64,000 nucleotides of DNA from Gonatopus flavifemur. Lineage: Eukaryota; Arthropoda; Insecta; Hymenoptera; Dryinidae. Position numbers and translations under genes: made by a program. The stretch spans positions 31,222,001-31,286,000 of the forward strand of contig JAFFJZ010000004.1 in assembly GCA_018340375.1 (NCBI GenBank). The letters run 5' to 3'. The notes beneath the pieces are model-generated. The model worked only from the letters and a program-made list of their open reading frames with translations, did no database searches and had not been told where the DNA came from. Positions 1 to 10,211 of this stretch are shown one piece after another. The stretch's first letter is position 1. The number at the start of each line of letters is the position of its first letter.

Positions 1-297
1 TCAATCAATTTTCAATGATTGGCTAATATTAGACCAATATGTATGTTACGCACGAATTAGATACAGTTTTATTCTCTTCAACAAAAATCGTTTATTATGT
101 AACATAATTATTGAATTTTTTCAATGCCTTACTATCACAAATTTAGAGGTACTTCAATACAGACAACTTTCTAAACAAGAAAGTAGTTCTTAATTATGTA
201 CAATTGAAATGATACAAGTGATTGGTATTTAAACGTACAATGTGCTTTTAATTTGATGAATGAGAATTATAATTATTCATTTGAACTAAAAATAATT

Positions 298-3200
298 TTA
301 TTCTCTATGCACGAGAACGTATAAACCCAAACATGCTAATACAGCAATTTTGAACTTAGGATATTCATTCATATATATAGTAACCATACCAACATAGGGT
401 AAGAAACCTCTTGCTCTACCAACCACATCCTTATGTGTCAACCACAACTGACCTGGAGCATATAAACCCCTGTCATCCACAGAATTGTTGTCGCCTTTTG
501 TCAAAAACTTGACAGTATTATTCTTGTTACCCCTAGAAGAATAATTATATTTTGATCACACTGCCAGTTTCAATTGAAATAATTCATATTATTAATATTT
601 GAGAAGTAGAACAAATAAAGGTATTATATTACAATTTTCTGAATCATGAGATTCTTATAATAAATCAATTTCCTGAATAAATTTTCAACACTTTGAATGT
701 GTTTTTCTTTGAGAATCTTCATCACGTCATACCTTTATCAACTTAGTCATTTTTTCAATACAAACAATATCTATTAGACAAACAAGTTTTCTTGTACTCC
801 ATATAATTTTGATATGATATTATTTCATCATCATTATTATTTTACAAAGTAATCCAAAATGTCGAGACACTATAGTACACACGGATTCCTTGTGAAATTT
901 AAGATGGATTTTTTCTGTAGACAAATTTTGATCTGAGCTTCAAATTATGAGATACATTTGGAAAATGTTCAAACAAATCGAATATTTCAATGATACTGCA
1001 TTTTGAAGATTTGAATTTAACAGGATTTGAAAAAACCCAGGGTTTTTTCCAAAAACCCGACCCAGGCCGGTTTTTTCGGGTTTTTGTACAATTAAGTGGA
1101 TTTACGAGGCTTTTCTGGGTTTTTTGGGTTTCATGTGTTTTTTGTAATTTGGCATTTTGGTTATTATTATTAGATTTATGTTTTTGGTTGATTTGAAATC
1201 CGAATTGATCGTTCGTTCATATCACGGTCTCACATCCCATATAACACACGAAGAATTTTTCTTCAAGAATATGGAAAGAATTCTTGTGGTATTCTTTTCG
1301 AAGTTAAGAATTCACGAAGAATTCTGAAAATGTTCTATTCCACTAACATCAACGAGTTCTTTTGAATTGCTTTTCAGATCGTTTCATTGCTCTCAAAGAA
1401 CTCGTTAATGTAAGTAAAATAGAGTTCACACTTTCAGAGTTCTTGATGAATTCATCAGTTTGAAAAGAATTCAACAAGAATTCTATTTACATTCTTGAAA
1501 AAGAATTTTTTGTGTGTCATATGGGACACATTGTGGTTTATATAACGTACATTTGATATGACAAATGAAATACGTAATTGAAATTCTACAATTATATCTT
1601 ACATTTAAATTTAATACTGTTCTTTGAATGATCACGAAATATTTTGATACTAAACATTAGTTATATTCTATTTATGAACTATAAGATTCTTATACTTAAT
1701 TATCCTTTGGATTTCACTTCACTAGCATTTGCTTCTTTCAGAAGTAATTTCTCATGTCCATAGTTATTGAGGTAAATTTTGAATAATTCGTTGTAATTAG
1801 AAACAATAGCTTCTTCGATACTTTTTTCCGTTTTTTCAGGGGTTTTTGGGGTTATTTCAAGAGGGCTTTTTCCAAAAAACCCGGTGGGTAAAACTGGGCT
1901 GGGTTATTTTGTTCGAACCCAGGAATTTAATATCATTCGGTGGGCCAGATTGAGGTATATCTTTGGAAAGAATCGGAAAAATCTAGCAGTTATAATGTTT
2001 CAAAGTTGTTGGATACCGATAGGCTTAGAGGGTCGAAAATTTTATGGAGCTGAAACTAACAGCTGTTAAGTCAGCAGCCGATTGTTGTAACTTTGAATTC
2101 AACGTTGTTGCAGCTTTGTTTAATCCATAAATCGATTGAGTGACATTTCACTAAACGTTTCAGATGCTTGAATTCTTGATAACAGTTTTGAGTGAAAAGT
2201 TAGAACAATTGGCTGTTAACTTTATGGCTACCAGTCTCAGCTTCATGACAATTTTGAAGTGCTATAACCTTGAAACGGAAAACCCTGTGAAAATTAGTTC
2301 AATGTTTCCTTCAGAGGTATGCTCGAGTCTGACTTGATGAATAGTGAATCAGACTTGATGGTAGTGAGATTCAAATGTCCAAGATACAGTATTGTCAAGA
2401 TATTCGTGTTTTGAAAAATTTAACAATTTCATATGTTGTATTTTAAATTTGTAAGATTTTATACCTCAAAATTTAAGGCTCAAACCAAAATTTTCCAAGG
2501 GAAAAATCCATTTTAAATTTTATAAGGAAATCTGTTTGTATAATATCAGGTATCCATGTTTTGGATCAGCCTATAGATGAAAGGGTAAAAATAAGTTTCA
2601 GATAATGATATTTCAATTAAACAATTCTTCCAACTTACTTTTCATGCAATTTAAGTACTCTATGTACAATTGGAATGTCTCTTCCTTCAACTTTGAAGAC
2701 TACTATTTCTCCCACTCTGACTGGTTCATCTTGATAATTAGTTAGGAAAAGTAAATCTCCTCGATGGAATGCAGGCTCCATACTACCACTGTGAGATTGA
2801 ATACATAAGATTAATTGAAATGATGCAACATTTTCAACATCTTACATTTTTTTTAGAATTCGCATATTCAGAAATTTAGTTCGGGATGAGAGGAAGAGGT
2901 AAGCGTTAATCATATTTGAGGATGTATGAATATATTCTGAGAATGATGTATAAAAAGATTTGTGCAGTTAAACAAACTTAACCCTCTAGCTACAAATGCT
3001 GCAAATTTGCTACATTTACTAAATCCACTTTTTTATAAATTCCAAGAGCATTTGGTTTTGAACATGATGATCAGGAATTTTTCTGGATTCCATACGATGC
3101 GAAAAAAATTTTCTCATGCTCAATTGACGGTTTGGGGCCTCAAAACAGTTGAAAAGGGAAAAAGTTTGGAATTTTGTTTTTCACCGATTTTGGATTCCTT

Positions 3201-3917
3201 ACATCATTGTCGATGTGAGGAGAAGGAGAAAAACATTTTTCCTCATCTGCTTCATGATTTGGTACTTAGAGGGTTAAAGATAGGCATACATAGAGATATG
3301 AAATTAGAATTTGTAACTTCAGAAACTTGAGAACAATTTAAATTATCAAGAAAGTGCAAAAACACAAGTCACTGTATCTAATGGAATTTGTTTCCAATTT
3401 CAATTACTTGAACATTAATCGGGAGGTATTGATACATTTGTAATTCTAAATCATTTTTTTACATGAACATAGATACAAGATCCATATATTCAGTATCTTT
3501 CAAGGCAAATGCAAGTCTTGAAATTTTCAAGTGTTTATATGGAGATAGAGATATACATACATAGATATGTACAATTTACGAATTTTATATACATTTTTTA
3601 CAAAATTTTTGATATATAAAAGATGAAAAAAGTTATTGCATACCTTAAAACAACCACGATAGGACTTTCACTACCAGTGACTACCATTAAACCTTTCCAA
3701 ATCATTAGAGCTGAAGAAACGATCATCCCAAAACTCAGCAGTTGATAAAGAAACTGCGGATCATATACAGAATTGAAATAGATGATTTTTTCATTAATGA
3801 TAAATAAAAGGGATTTAATGCAAGCAAACGTATGTTACTTCATGTGCGAGGTAAGTTTATAGTACCCACTTGTCTTTTATTCATACGCCGGACATCATCG
3901 AATACTGCTTGCAGCAT
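298..3917 (-). CDS. Sec11: SEC11, signal peptidase complex catalytic subunit (4 exons, complete)
   Basis: Four exons on the minus strand, 3917-3870, 3753-3644, 2788-2639 and 532-298, join through GT-AG introns into a 180-aa protein, matching the usual 179-180 aa of SEC11A. The family is the serine protease of the ER signal peptidase complex, which cuts signal peptides from proteins entering the secretory pathway. Seen here: the N-terminal [10 protein letters not shown] segment, one membrane anchor at about residues 20-41, the box SGSMEPAF with catalytic Ser55, His95 in IVHRVLK, and Asp117/Asp123 in GDNNSVDDR. The protein ends in LVHRE, as in known orthologues. The start at 3917 gives the family N terminus. 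Intron phases are 0, 2 and 2. Intron 2 holds a TTAA-flanked MITE and intron 3 a palindromic repeat. The assignment is firm; only transcript ends are unknown. Confidence 0.97.
540..2638. other. SEC11 intron 3: AT-rich, repeat remnants, no gene
   Basis: This intron holds no convincing gene. It carries the palindrome listed separately (1235-1526). Two G/C-run segments, near 1015-1085 and 1840-1925, share the theme of short AAACCC and GGGTTTTT runs. A similar text recurs near 32745-32830, so these are probably remnants of one repeat family. The rest is low-complexity AT-rich DNA. Confidence 0.6.
1235..1526. mobile_element. Palindromic MITE in SEC11 intron 3
   Basis: The two ends are inverted copies: TCCCATATAACACACGAAG at the left against TCATATGGGA at the right, with AAGAATTC-rich arms meeting near 1375. 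The whole 0.29 kb could fold as one hairpin. No coding capacity. No clear target-site duplication was found, so the family is left open. Confidence 0.7.
2982..3273. mobile_element. piggyBac-like MITE in SEC11 intron 2 (TTAA target)
   Basis: A 292-bp element begins CCCTCTAGCTACAAAT and ends ATTTGGTACTTAGAGGG, which are inverted copies, and is flanked by TTAA on both sides (2978-2981 and 3274-3277). TTAA duplication with CCC/GGG ends is the piggyBac signature. A 122-codon open frame across it is incidental. Confidence 0.85.
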
Positions 3918-4160
3918 TGTGATTATTTATTTACACCAAATTAAGAAAAAACAGAATAAATAAAATTGTTCCGACTCTTCAAATACCTAAACTGACCGGT
4001 AAAATCCAAATGAAGCGCAACACCACGTCACTGCCATTGAATTTTATTATGGTCTGTTTACACACCTTTCGTAAATAAGGACGTAGACGTGAAGAAATGT
4101 GCCAATATTCCATTGGTGGGCAGTCTCGTGACAAAAACCTAGACCAGCAGTGCATCCAAC

Positions 4161-4279
4161 CCGTGTTGCCAGAAACTGAGGACCGACAGTGTGAGGAACG
4201 GAGATTATTGGTTGATCTTATCAAAAAGGATGTTTAATTGGTTGTAGACCATTGGATCTCAAAATTTCTGGCATCACTG
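4161..4279. mobile_element. hAT-type MITE, 119 bp (8-bp TSD CATCCAAC)
   Basis: The ends are CCGTGTTGCCAGAAA and TTTCTGGCATCACTG, inverted copies with two mismatches. The element is flanked by CATCCAAC at 4153-4160 and 4280-4287, a perfect 8-bp duplication as made by hAT transposases. It abuts a second element that uses the same 8-mer. Confidence 0.8.
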
Positions 4280-4287
4280 CATCCAAC

Positions 4288-4929
4288 CAGAGCTGCCAAA
4301 TGGGCATTGCCAGTGAGGGGAATAGTACCCCTACCATCGTTCGGTAAACACCCGTTGGGCCGAAAGCTCGCTAGGCCGAAAGACCGTTGGACCGAAATTT
4401 ATTTTACCGGATGAAAATAATCCGAAAAAATCTTGGTGACATTTTGTCTTACTCGCACACGACCATTGAACTCTCTATACATACTGGAATGCGTGCTCCC
4501 TAGATTCAAGCGGTCAGACTGGTATAGTTTGTCGCATGAGCAAGAAAGAATAAAACGCCCCCAACATATTTCCTTTCTCTCTTTAAAATACATATATTAA
4601 AAGCAGATACCATCTCCCAACATGCTGATCTCTCCCTCTGACCGGCCGATACCATAGAAAGAGCGGAGAGTGCTCATTCTGAGATAATATTGAGTTCAAT
4701 GCACTCGACTAGTTACGTATAGTAAGATTTCGGATTATTGTCATTCGGTAAAATAAATTTCAGTCCAACGATGTTTCGGCCTAACGGGCTTTCGGTCCAA
4801 CGGGTGTTGACCCACCGTTCATATACATACTCTCCTCTCCAAACGAAACCTATACACGTGTAACTTATATCATGGGACAATAGTGGGGGTACACTTCCCC
4901 TCAACGGCAATGCTCATCTGGCAGCTCTG
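4288..4929. mobile_element. hAT-type non-autonomous element, 642 bp, with inner palindrome
   Basis: Starts CAGAGCTGCCAAATG and ends CATCTGGCAGCTCTG. The inverted homology continues inward for about 55 bp at each end. Flanks are CATCCAAC (4280-4287) and CATCCAAT (4930-4937), an 8-bp duplication with one change. Its interior is another palindromic element (about 4342-4817). Confidence 0.8.
4342..4817. mobile_element. Palindromic element with repeated CCGAAA arms (copy 1)
   Basis: The left arm from GGTAAACACCCGTTGG to about 4465 is matched in reverse by 4700-4815. Both arms carry a recurring phrase, GGCCGAAAG or GGACCGAAA, every 16-20 bp. It sits inside the 4288-4929 hAT element. A second copy lies at 10212-10567. 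The superfamily is not clear. Confidence 0.7.
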
Positions 4930-4944
4930 CATCCAATCCAACCC

Positions 4945-5074
4945 TAAAGCTGTAATTTCATACAAGCGACGAGCGACCTTAGATAAAAGGAGAGGTCTCA
5001 CATTACTTCTTTTTTTAGCTAATGTATCGCTAAAAGCTATACCTTGTTTAGCTTTGCATGAAATCACAACTTAA
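4945..5074. mobile_element. MITE with TAAAGCTGTAATTT ends (first of tandem pair)
   Basis: Begins TAAAGCTGTAATTTCATAC and ends in the inverted ATGAAATCACAACTTAA. A near-identical second copy at 5209-5347 lies immediately after the 134-bp MITE at 5075. The two copies would be directly joined, sharing one TAA, without that insertion. Confidence 0.75.
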
Positions 5075-5208
5075 CCCCGGGTACTCATGCTAGCGACTGT
5101 CGCGCGCGACATCATTAGAAGAAAAAGGAGGAAAGATGTTTCCAACTCGGATCTCTTTTTTCTCCTAATAATGTCGCGCGCGACAGTCGCTAGCATGAGT
5201 ACCCGGGG
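5075..5208. mobile_element. Palindromic MITE, 134 bp, TAA duplication (PIF/Harbinger-like)
   Basis: Arms start CCCCGGGTACTCATGCTAGC and are repeated in reverse up to 5208, with CG-rich GCGCGCGAC inside each arm. Flanked by TAA (5072-5074 and 5209-5211). A 3-bp TWA duplication is typical of PIF/Harbinger. A second copy is at 11231-11364, flanked by TTA. Confidence 0.85.
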
Positions 5209-5347
5209 TAAAGCTGTAATTTCATACAAGCGACGAGCGACGAGCGATACCTAAGATAAAGGCAGAGGTCTCACATTACCTCTCTTTTTAGTTAATGTAT
5301 CGCTAAAAGCTAAACCTTGTTTAGCTTTGCATCAAATTACAACTTAA
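5209..5347. mobile_element. MITE with TAAAGCTGTAATTT ends (second of tandem pair)
   Basis: Direct repeat of 4945-5074 over its whole length, with a few differences such as an extra GACGAGC unit. Ends are inverted copies of one another (TAAAGCTGTAATTT against AAATTACAACTTAA). Confidence 0.75.
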
Positions 5348-5360
5348 GGCCAGCGTCACA

Positions 5361-5473
5361 TGGAGCTCAAAAAGGGGAGAACACGGAACCATTGGCTGAA
5401 GAGAGAGGCAAATATCCACCTCTTTGTTTGACCAAGGGTTCCGCGTTCCACTTTCCACCCTTTTTCAGCTCCA
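5361..5473. mobile_element. Palindromic MITE with TGGAGCTCAAAAAGG ends
   Basis: TGGAGCTCAAAAAGGGG at the left is matched by CCCTTTTTCAGCTCCA at the right, and inner arms GGAACC and GGTTCC also pair. 113 bp, no coding capacity, family unknown. Confidence 0.65.
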
Positions 5474-5615
5474 TTGGTTGGAGAGAGAGGCAAACCCAAA
5501 TAGCAATAGTTCCAAAAACTAGATCTCATTGAATTCTTCCGGAATTACAAAATGAACGATTGAAATGTCAGCAGAATAGAGTCCTTGGAGAATTCAATTT
5601 GCCTTTTGTCATACT

Positions 5616-5727
5616 AAGGAGCTTTCCGAAGTGTGTGACCCGGGGTCTCAGGGGCGTGGAATGAATCAATAGGAATCCGTAGTTCACGCCCCAGACGCCC
5701 CGGGTCAAACACTTCGGAAAGCCCCTT
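5616..5727. mobile_element. Palindromic GC-rich MITE, 112 bp
   Basis: AAGGAGCTTTCCGAAGTGTG at the left pairs with CACTTCGGAAAGCCCCTT at the right; GACCCGGGG and CCCCGGGTC also pair. It is much richer in GC than its surroundings. No duplication could be assigned. Confidence 0.7.
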
Positions 5728-5739
5728 CCATTGACACGG

Positions 5740-6004
5740 GCCTAAGGTTGGGTTCCCATGCAACCGGATTGTCCTACTATCTATAGTATACACTGGATAG
5801 TGCATGGCTCGCCGAACGTGTTCCACTTAGAAAGCTATATACATCGGTGGAATTGCCCCTATCCAACGGAATGTAATAGGATCAACCAATCCTGCGCGGC
5901 TGTTGATCAGAAAGACGATGGAATTGCCCATTCATGGCGGCGCCCTGATGGGAACCAAGCTCGCATACGGGAAGACTATGCCATGCACAATACAGTGTAT
6001 ATAA
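5740..6004. repeat. Partial TIR of the GGCT...AGCC MITE family plus unassigned DNA
   Basis: The segment near 5745-5775 (GGTTCCCATGCAACCGG) repeats the left end of the MITE at 6005. The remainder, rich in TATACACTG-type words, has no recognised gene or complete element. Confidence 0.4.
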
Positions 6005-6155
6005 GGCTGGGCTCCCATGCAACCGGATTGTCCGGAACGGAACGCTCATAATTGGTGGATCCCTGGTATTGTTATAGTTATATCCGAATGGAACTAGTAT
6101 TCTACCAATTAGGATCGTTCCGTTCCGGACAACCCGGTTGCATGGGAGACTAGCC
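6005..6155. mobile_element. MITE of the GGCT...AGCC family, 151 bp (copy 1)
   Basis: Ends GGCTGGGCTCCCATGCAACC and GGTTGCATGGGAGACTAGCC are inverted copies; flanks are TAA (6002-6004) and TCA. Related elements at 10409-10537 and 13587-13747 share the GGCT, CTCCCATG and CCGG words in the terminal repeats. The 3-bp flank suggests PIF/Harbinger-like movement. Confidence 0.8.
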
Positions 6156-6574
6156 TCAGGGTTGGGAATGTATTATACATAGTATAATATCCCTATTTTT
6201 ATACAAGTATTATACATGTATAATACAGTGTATATTACAGATAAGGTTTTATATACAAGTTTAATACATCATAATGGCGCTCTTAGGAACCAAATGTGAT
6301 TGATCCATAGAAAAATCCACTAGAAATTACCAACAATTACCTTTTACACCTATAATATATGTATTATACAGGATATGTATCATACGTCAGAAACCTCACT
6401 CGACATGTCGAATTCCCAACCCTGCCGCTGCTCCATCGGACTTGGAACAAAATTGAAATAGTATTGAACTACGGGAAATGACCACTCAGACGAGTACATT
6501 TTTTACAAAGGAATGTTTGAATGGCGATTAAATAATTATATTTCAATCCTGTTTTATTTACGCCTGGTGGAAAC

Positions 6575-6653
6575 ATAGTCTATAACAATACCAGGGATCC
6601 ATCAATTGTGAGCGTTCCGTCCCGGGCGATCTGGCTGCATGGATGCCCAGCCT
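6575..6653. mobile_element. Half copy of the GGCT...AGCC MITE
   Basis: On the reverse strand this matches the left half of 6005-6155, including the GGATCCCTGG and GGAACG words, and ends at the CCCAGCC terminus. The partner arm is missing, so this is a broken copy. Confidence 0.65.
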
Positions 6654-6973
6654 CACTTTCTATCTCTGTTCAGTGTTGCCATCAAAACCCTAGATCGAAA
6701 GGAATCGATCAATCATGTGCTCTTATTATTAGAAATGACCAATTGGGAAGGAGCAAGGAGCGCCAGAGCGCATCTGTTGCGAACTAGAGATTTTGTTTCT
6801 TCTGGTTGGTCATTCCAATCGATGATAATACGTGATTGGTAACAGTGCGATGTCCCGAAAGACCGATGCCCCGAAAGTTCACTAAGCTGGAAGCGGTGAA
6901 GTTTGCGACCATTTGAGGAGGGCTAAGGACTTAGTAATCATCCTCGGATCCATCAATCATAGTCTTTCGGTGA

Positions 6974-7124
6974 GGTAGGGGGTCTTTTGGCCGAAAAAGT
7001 TTTTGGCCGAATCGACATGATTTGACAATCACTAGTCGCTTTCAGAGAACACTAGGAAATGACTAGCGATTGTCAAATCATGTCGATTCGGCCAAAAACT
7101 TTTTCGGTCAAAAGACTCCCTACC
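6974..7124. mobile_element. MITE of the GGTAGGGGGTC family, 151 bp (copy 1)
   Basis: GGTAGGGGGTCTTTTGGCCG is repeated in reverse at the right (AAAGACTCCCTACC). The arms pair for about 60 bp through GATTTGACAATC. Diverged copies lie near 8150-8315 and at 12731-12882. Confidence 0.8.
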
Positions 7125-7301
7125 TTTCGGTGAATGTAATTTCAGGCACGTGCTCACTCATCGATTCAGGCACATGATACTTCCGACATTTGTGCAAAAT
7201 TCTCCAACTCAATGAAAGACTGAACACATAAACGAATGAGCAGATAACATGAACACAAGTAAGATGCGCAACCCAAAAGTACGCTCACTCACTTGTGCCT
7301 A

Positions 7302-7664
7302 TGGAGCCTTCCAAAGTAGCTGATCCAAGCATTGAACCATATAACATACTGGAAAGAGCACTGGCGAAATTTCCTATAGAATGGAAGCAGAGATCTTTCG
7401 TCAGTGTGAAATGCAAGATGAAATAGCGTTGTTTCTTTTCAATACATGCATCTTAAAAAGGGATGATGAGTGTAAAGGGTAACGGCTTCTTTTTCTCGCA
7501 CAGTAGACTCAACTGTCTCTCTTTGACGAAAAATTTTTGAATGGTGCTCATTTCAGTATATTATACAGTTCAATGGATCCAAGTGATCCGGATCACTCTC
7601 CAACCAATCAAAATGCTTGAAGAGTGATCCGGGTCACTTGGATCAGTTACTTCGGGAAGCTCCT
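7302..7664. mobile_element. TIR element with TGGAGCCTTCC ends (long copy)
   Basis: TGGAGCCTTCCAAAGTAGC at the left is mirrored by GTTACTTCGGGAAGCTCC at the right. A strong inner hairpin of AGTGATCCGGATCACT words lies at 7570-7645. A shorter relative is at 44641-44753. Confidence 0.6.
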
Positions 7665-7702
7665 ACGATATTTGCTTATTCGTCTACGTGTTTGGTCCTT
7701 GA

Positions 7703-7905
7703 GAGGATACCAGCGGCGTGGCAGCAGCCAAAATGTTCCTTTCAAATTATTTGGAAGTTTCACAATAAAATTGAATAATTTTCATTCAGGGACTTATATT
7801 GACACATATAACAGGTGGGTATATGGAAATTGGTTGGTTTTATAGCACCACTAACGAATAATTGGAAAGAAACATTTTGGCTGCTGCCACGCCGCTAGTA
7901 TCCCC
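7703..7905. mobile_element. TTAA-flanked MITE with GGATACCAGCG ends (copy 1)
   Basis: Left GAGGATACCAGCGGCGTGG, right CCACGCCGCTAGTATCCCC; arms of about 38 bp include GCAGCAGCCAAAATGTT. Flanked by TTGA (7699-7702) and TTAA (7906-7909). The right TTAA is shared with the next element, a back-to-back pair. Confidence 0.85.
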
Positions 7906-7909
7906 TTAA

Positions 7910-8111
7910 GAGGATACCAGCGCCGGGACATTAGCCAATTTATCCTGACATTTTATTCAAAAATGGAGCAAAAAAATCAAGATATCGCTCTATACAGACC
8001 AACTTCATCAATTCAAGAAGGTCGGTATGGAGCGATATTTTGATTTTATTGCTTCATTTTCGAATAAACTGTCAAAATAAATTCGGCTCATGTCCCGGCG
8101 CTGGTATCACC
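7910..8111. mobile_element. TTAA-flanked MITE with GGATACCAGCG ends (copy 2)
   Basis: Begins GAGGATACCAGCGCCGGGAC immediately after the TTAA that ends copy 1, and finishes GTCCCGGCGCTGGTATCACC before TTAA (8112-8115). Inner arms centre near 8015. It shares only the outermost 13 bp with copy 1; the interior is unrelated. Confidence 0.85.
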
Positions 8112-8149
8112 TTAAGGAGAAAACGGAGACAAGTATTGAAGTTTGGATG

Positions 8150-8315
8150 GGGAGTCTTTTTGCCGGAGAGGTTTTCGGCCGAATGGACATGATTTGACAA
8201 TCGCTAGTCGCTTTTAGATGACACCAAGAAATGATAGAAGATTGTCAAACCATGTCCGGCTCTATGTTCATGTCCATATCTGAAAGTTTTTCAACAAAAT
8301 GACCTCCTACCTGAA
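8150..8315. mobile_element. Diverged GGTAGGGGGTC-family MITE (copy 2)
   Basis: Words GGGAGTCTTTTTGCCGG, GACATGATTTGACAATCGC and the inverse GATTGTCAAACCATGTCCGG show the same layout as 6974-7124, with an additional duplicated segment near the right end. Confidence 0.6.
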
Positions 8316-8395
8316 GTTTCGCACAATTTATAAAATCTGCGTGAATAGGTAACGATGCAATGTCCCCAAAGTGCAACATGGTGCAACATCCCGGA

Positions 8396-8615
8396 CAGGG
8401 GGCATAATCTCAAATTGCACATTCTCAAATGGATTTCATCGCTGCCGTACGGTAGTACAGTGAACTATTTGACATAGATACAACTAACACAAACAATGAA
8501 CAAATCACACCGATTTTCGAATGAGTGTGTGTATACATGTAAAATAGTCACTGTACTAACGTATGGCGGCGCTGAAATCCGTTTGAAAATTTTCTATTTC
8601 AGATTATGCCCCCTG
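8396..8615. mobile_element. hAT-type MITE, 220 bp (TSD ATCCCGGA)
   Basis: Starts CAGGGGGCATAATCT and ends AGATTATGCCCCCTG. Subterminal arms pair over about 65 bp (AAATGGATTTCATCGC). A perfect 8-bp duplication ATCCCGGA sits at 8388-8395 and 8616-8623. This is a textbook hAT non-autonomous structure. Confidence 0.92.
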
Positions 8616-8649
8616 ATCCCGGAGTTTGATGGCCCGGAATGAAAATGTC

Positions 8650-8757
8650 CCGTGAGGTGAACAGCCCAAAATTCGCTGATTGGTCCATTTCTGGTAACCT
8701 ACCAGAAATTTCCTAGAAATTGACCAATCAGCGAATTTCAGGCTATTGACCTTCAAG
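8650..8757. mobile_element. Palindromic MITE beside LINE fragment
   Basis: GTGAACAGCCCAAAATTCGC at the left pairs with GCGAATTTCAGGCTATTGAC at the right, with ATTGGTC and GACCAAT inside. 0.1 kb. Its right end touches the LINE remnant at 8764. Confidence 0.6.
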
Positions 8758-8763
8758 TACAAG

Positions 8764-9825
8764 AATAGAGAAGTACCGAAAGATTTCCAAAAGAATGAAA
8801 TTGTTGTCATTCCGAAAGAACAAGGAGCAGACAAATGCGAGAACTATAGAACGATTAGTACAACTTCACATGCCTCGAAAATACTGACAAGAATTATATA
8901 GAGGAGGATAGAAAATAAAATAGAGAGTAGATTAGTGGATCAGTTCGGTTTTAAGAAAAATAGGGGAACGCTAAAAGCAATTCCAGTACTCAGAACTGTG
9001 GTAGAAGAAAAACTAGAGTTGAAAAAGTATGTGTATCTAGGTTTTGTAGATATACAGAAAGCATCCGATAATGTTGATTGGGAGAAAATGTTCGCGATTT
9101 TGAAAAAGGTAGAAATTGATTCTAAGGATAGGAGAATGAAATATGAATTATATAAGAATCAATCCGCAATAATAGAAATAGAGGGCCAGAAAGGAGAAGC
9201 ACCAATTAAAAGAGGGTCGAGACAAACATGCTCACTATCACCATTGATTTTCAATTCGTATATAGAACAAGCGATGAACGGAGTGAAGGAGCAAGTGCGA
9301 TTGGAATTACAGATTCAGGGAGAAAATGTAAGCATGTTGAGATTTGCGGATGACATAGCTATACTAGCTACGAGTGGTGCTGAGTTGGAAAATATTCTCA
9401 ACACTATGAAAACAATATTACTAGAAAACAGTGATTCCAGGAAAAACGGTGCGGACCGAAAATCAGCCCCTCCATTGTTCACACAATGACACGTTCGTAT
9501 ACGTGTGACTCACATGTATACGAAAGTTTCATCGTGTGCACGGTAGAGAGACTGATTTTTCGGTCCATACCGTCATTCCTGGCATCACCTGGCATCACTG
9601 CTAAAAAAGTATTGTATGAATATAAATATGAACAAAACAAAATTCATGATTTGTGTAAAAGCGAAAACATCAAGAAGAAAGGAAATCAAAATAGATGCAG
9701 AGACAATTCAGCAAGTGGAAGAATTTAAATATCTACACGGAAAAAACAAACCGCGTTGAAAGACAGTGCTACCTATGGTCAGAGATAAATAGCAGAGATT
9801 GCTAACGCAATGTTCAAATCATGGT
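8764..9825 (+). pseudogene. Non-LTR retrotransposon RT fragment (RTE-like), split by a hAT MITE
   Basis: Translating from 8764 gives reverse-transcriptase sequence: ...CENYRTIST, DQFGFKKNRGT, FVDIQKASDNVDW (motif A), SRQTCSLSPLIFNSYIEQA (motif B) and LRFADDIA (motif C, catalytic Asp pair present). An in-frame TAG lies at 8899-8901, before most of the domain. A 172-bp hAT MITE with its duplication sits at 9429-9600. The frame resumes after it with a shift, giving KEIKIDAETIQQVEEFKYL and a decayed tail to about 9825. No endonuclease domain or 3' tail is present. A C-terminal fragment of what looks like the same type lies at 17921-18403. The RTE assignment is by general resemblance and is uncertain. 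Confidence 0.85.
9429..9600. mobile_element. hAT-type MITE, 172 bp, inside an RT frame
   Basis: Ends CAGTGATTCCAGG and CACCTGGCATCACTG; subterminal ACGGTGCGGACCGAAAATCAG-type arms (about 30 bp) pair. The 8-bp duplication CTAGAAAA (9421-9428) / CTAAAAAA (9601-9608) has one mismatch. Removing element and duplicate rejoins the RT coding sequence. Confidence 0.9.
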
Positions 9826-10211
9826 CCGTATCACGTTTTTTACTTTTGAAGAAAAATATATGATTGGTTGAATTTTTCTTCTAAGCCAACCAGCATGAAG
9901 AGATACACGGGAAACGTGATACTGCTGATCTGAAATTGGACTATGGTTTTCATATCTCGTCAACAATCTCTTCAACTCATCTCTGATACTACCTATACAC
10001 ATGGTACTGTACCACGCTCGCACGCCGATCCGAAGTGTTTGCGGAAGGGGGCCAAATTACCGAAAAACCAAATCAACGAAAAGTTGGTTGAAAAGAGAGA
10101 TACGTCATACTTTCTTTTCAAACACTGATTTTGTTGATTTGGACCCCATCCGTGTTTGCACGTTGTTTTTTGGTGCATGAAAACAACAGTGTTTCGACAG
10201 TGTCGAGATGA

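Noticed and set aside
1015..1925. Possible TIR element bounded by AAACCC/GGGTTT runs in SEC11 intron 3
   Set aside because: The two patches resemble each other more as direct than as inverted copies, and no duplication or clear border was found.
2962..3330. 122-aa frame in SEC11 intron 2
   Set aside because: It spans the TTAA-flanked MITE at 2982-3273 and shows no protein-like conservation.
5758..6051. 97-aa frame
   Set aside because: It crosses the terminal repeat of a MITE and has no recognisable domain.
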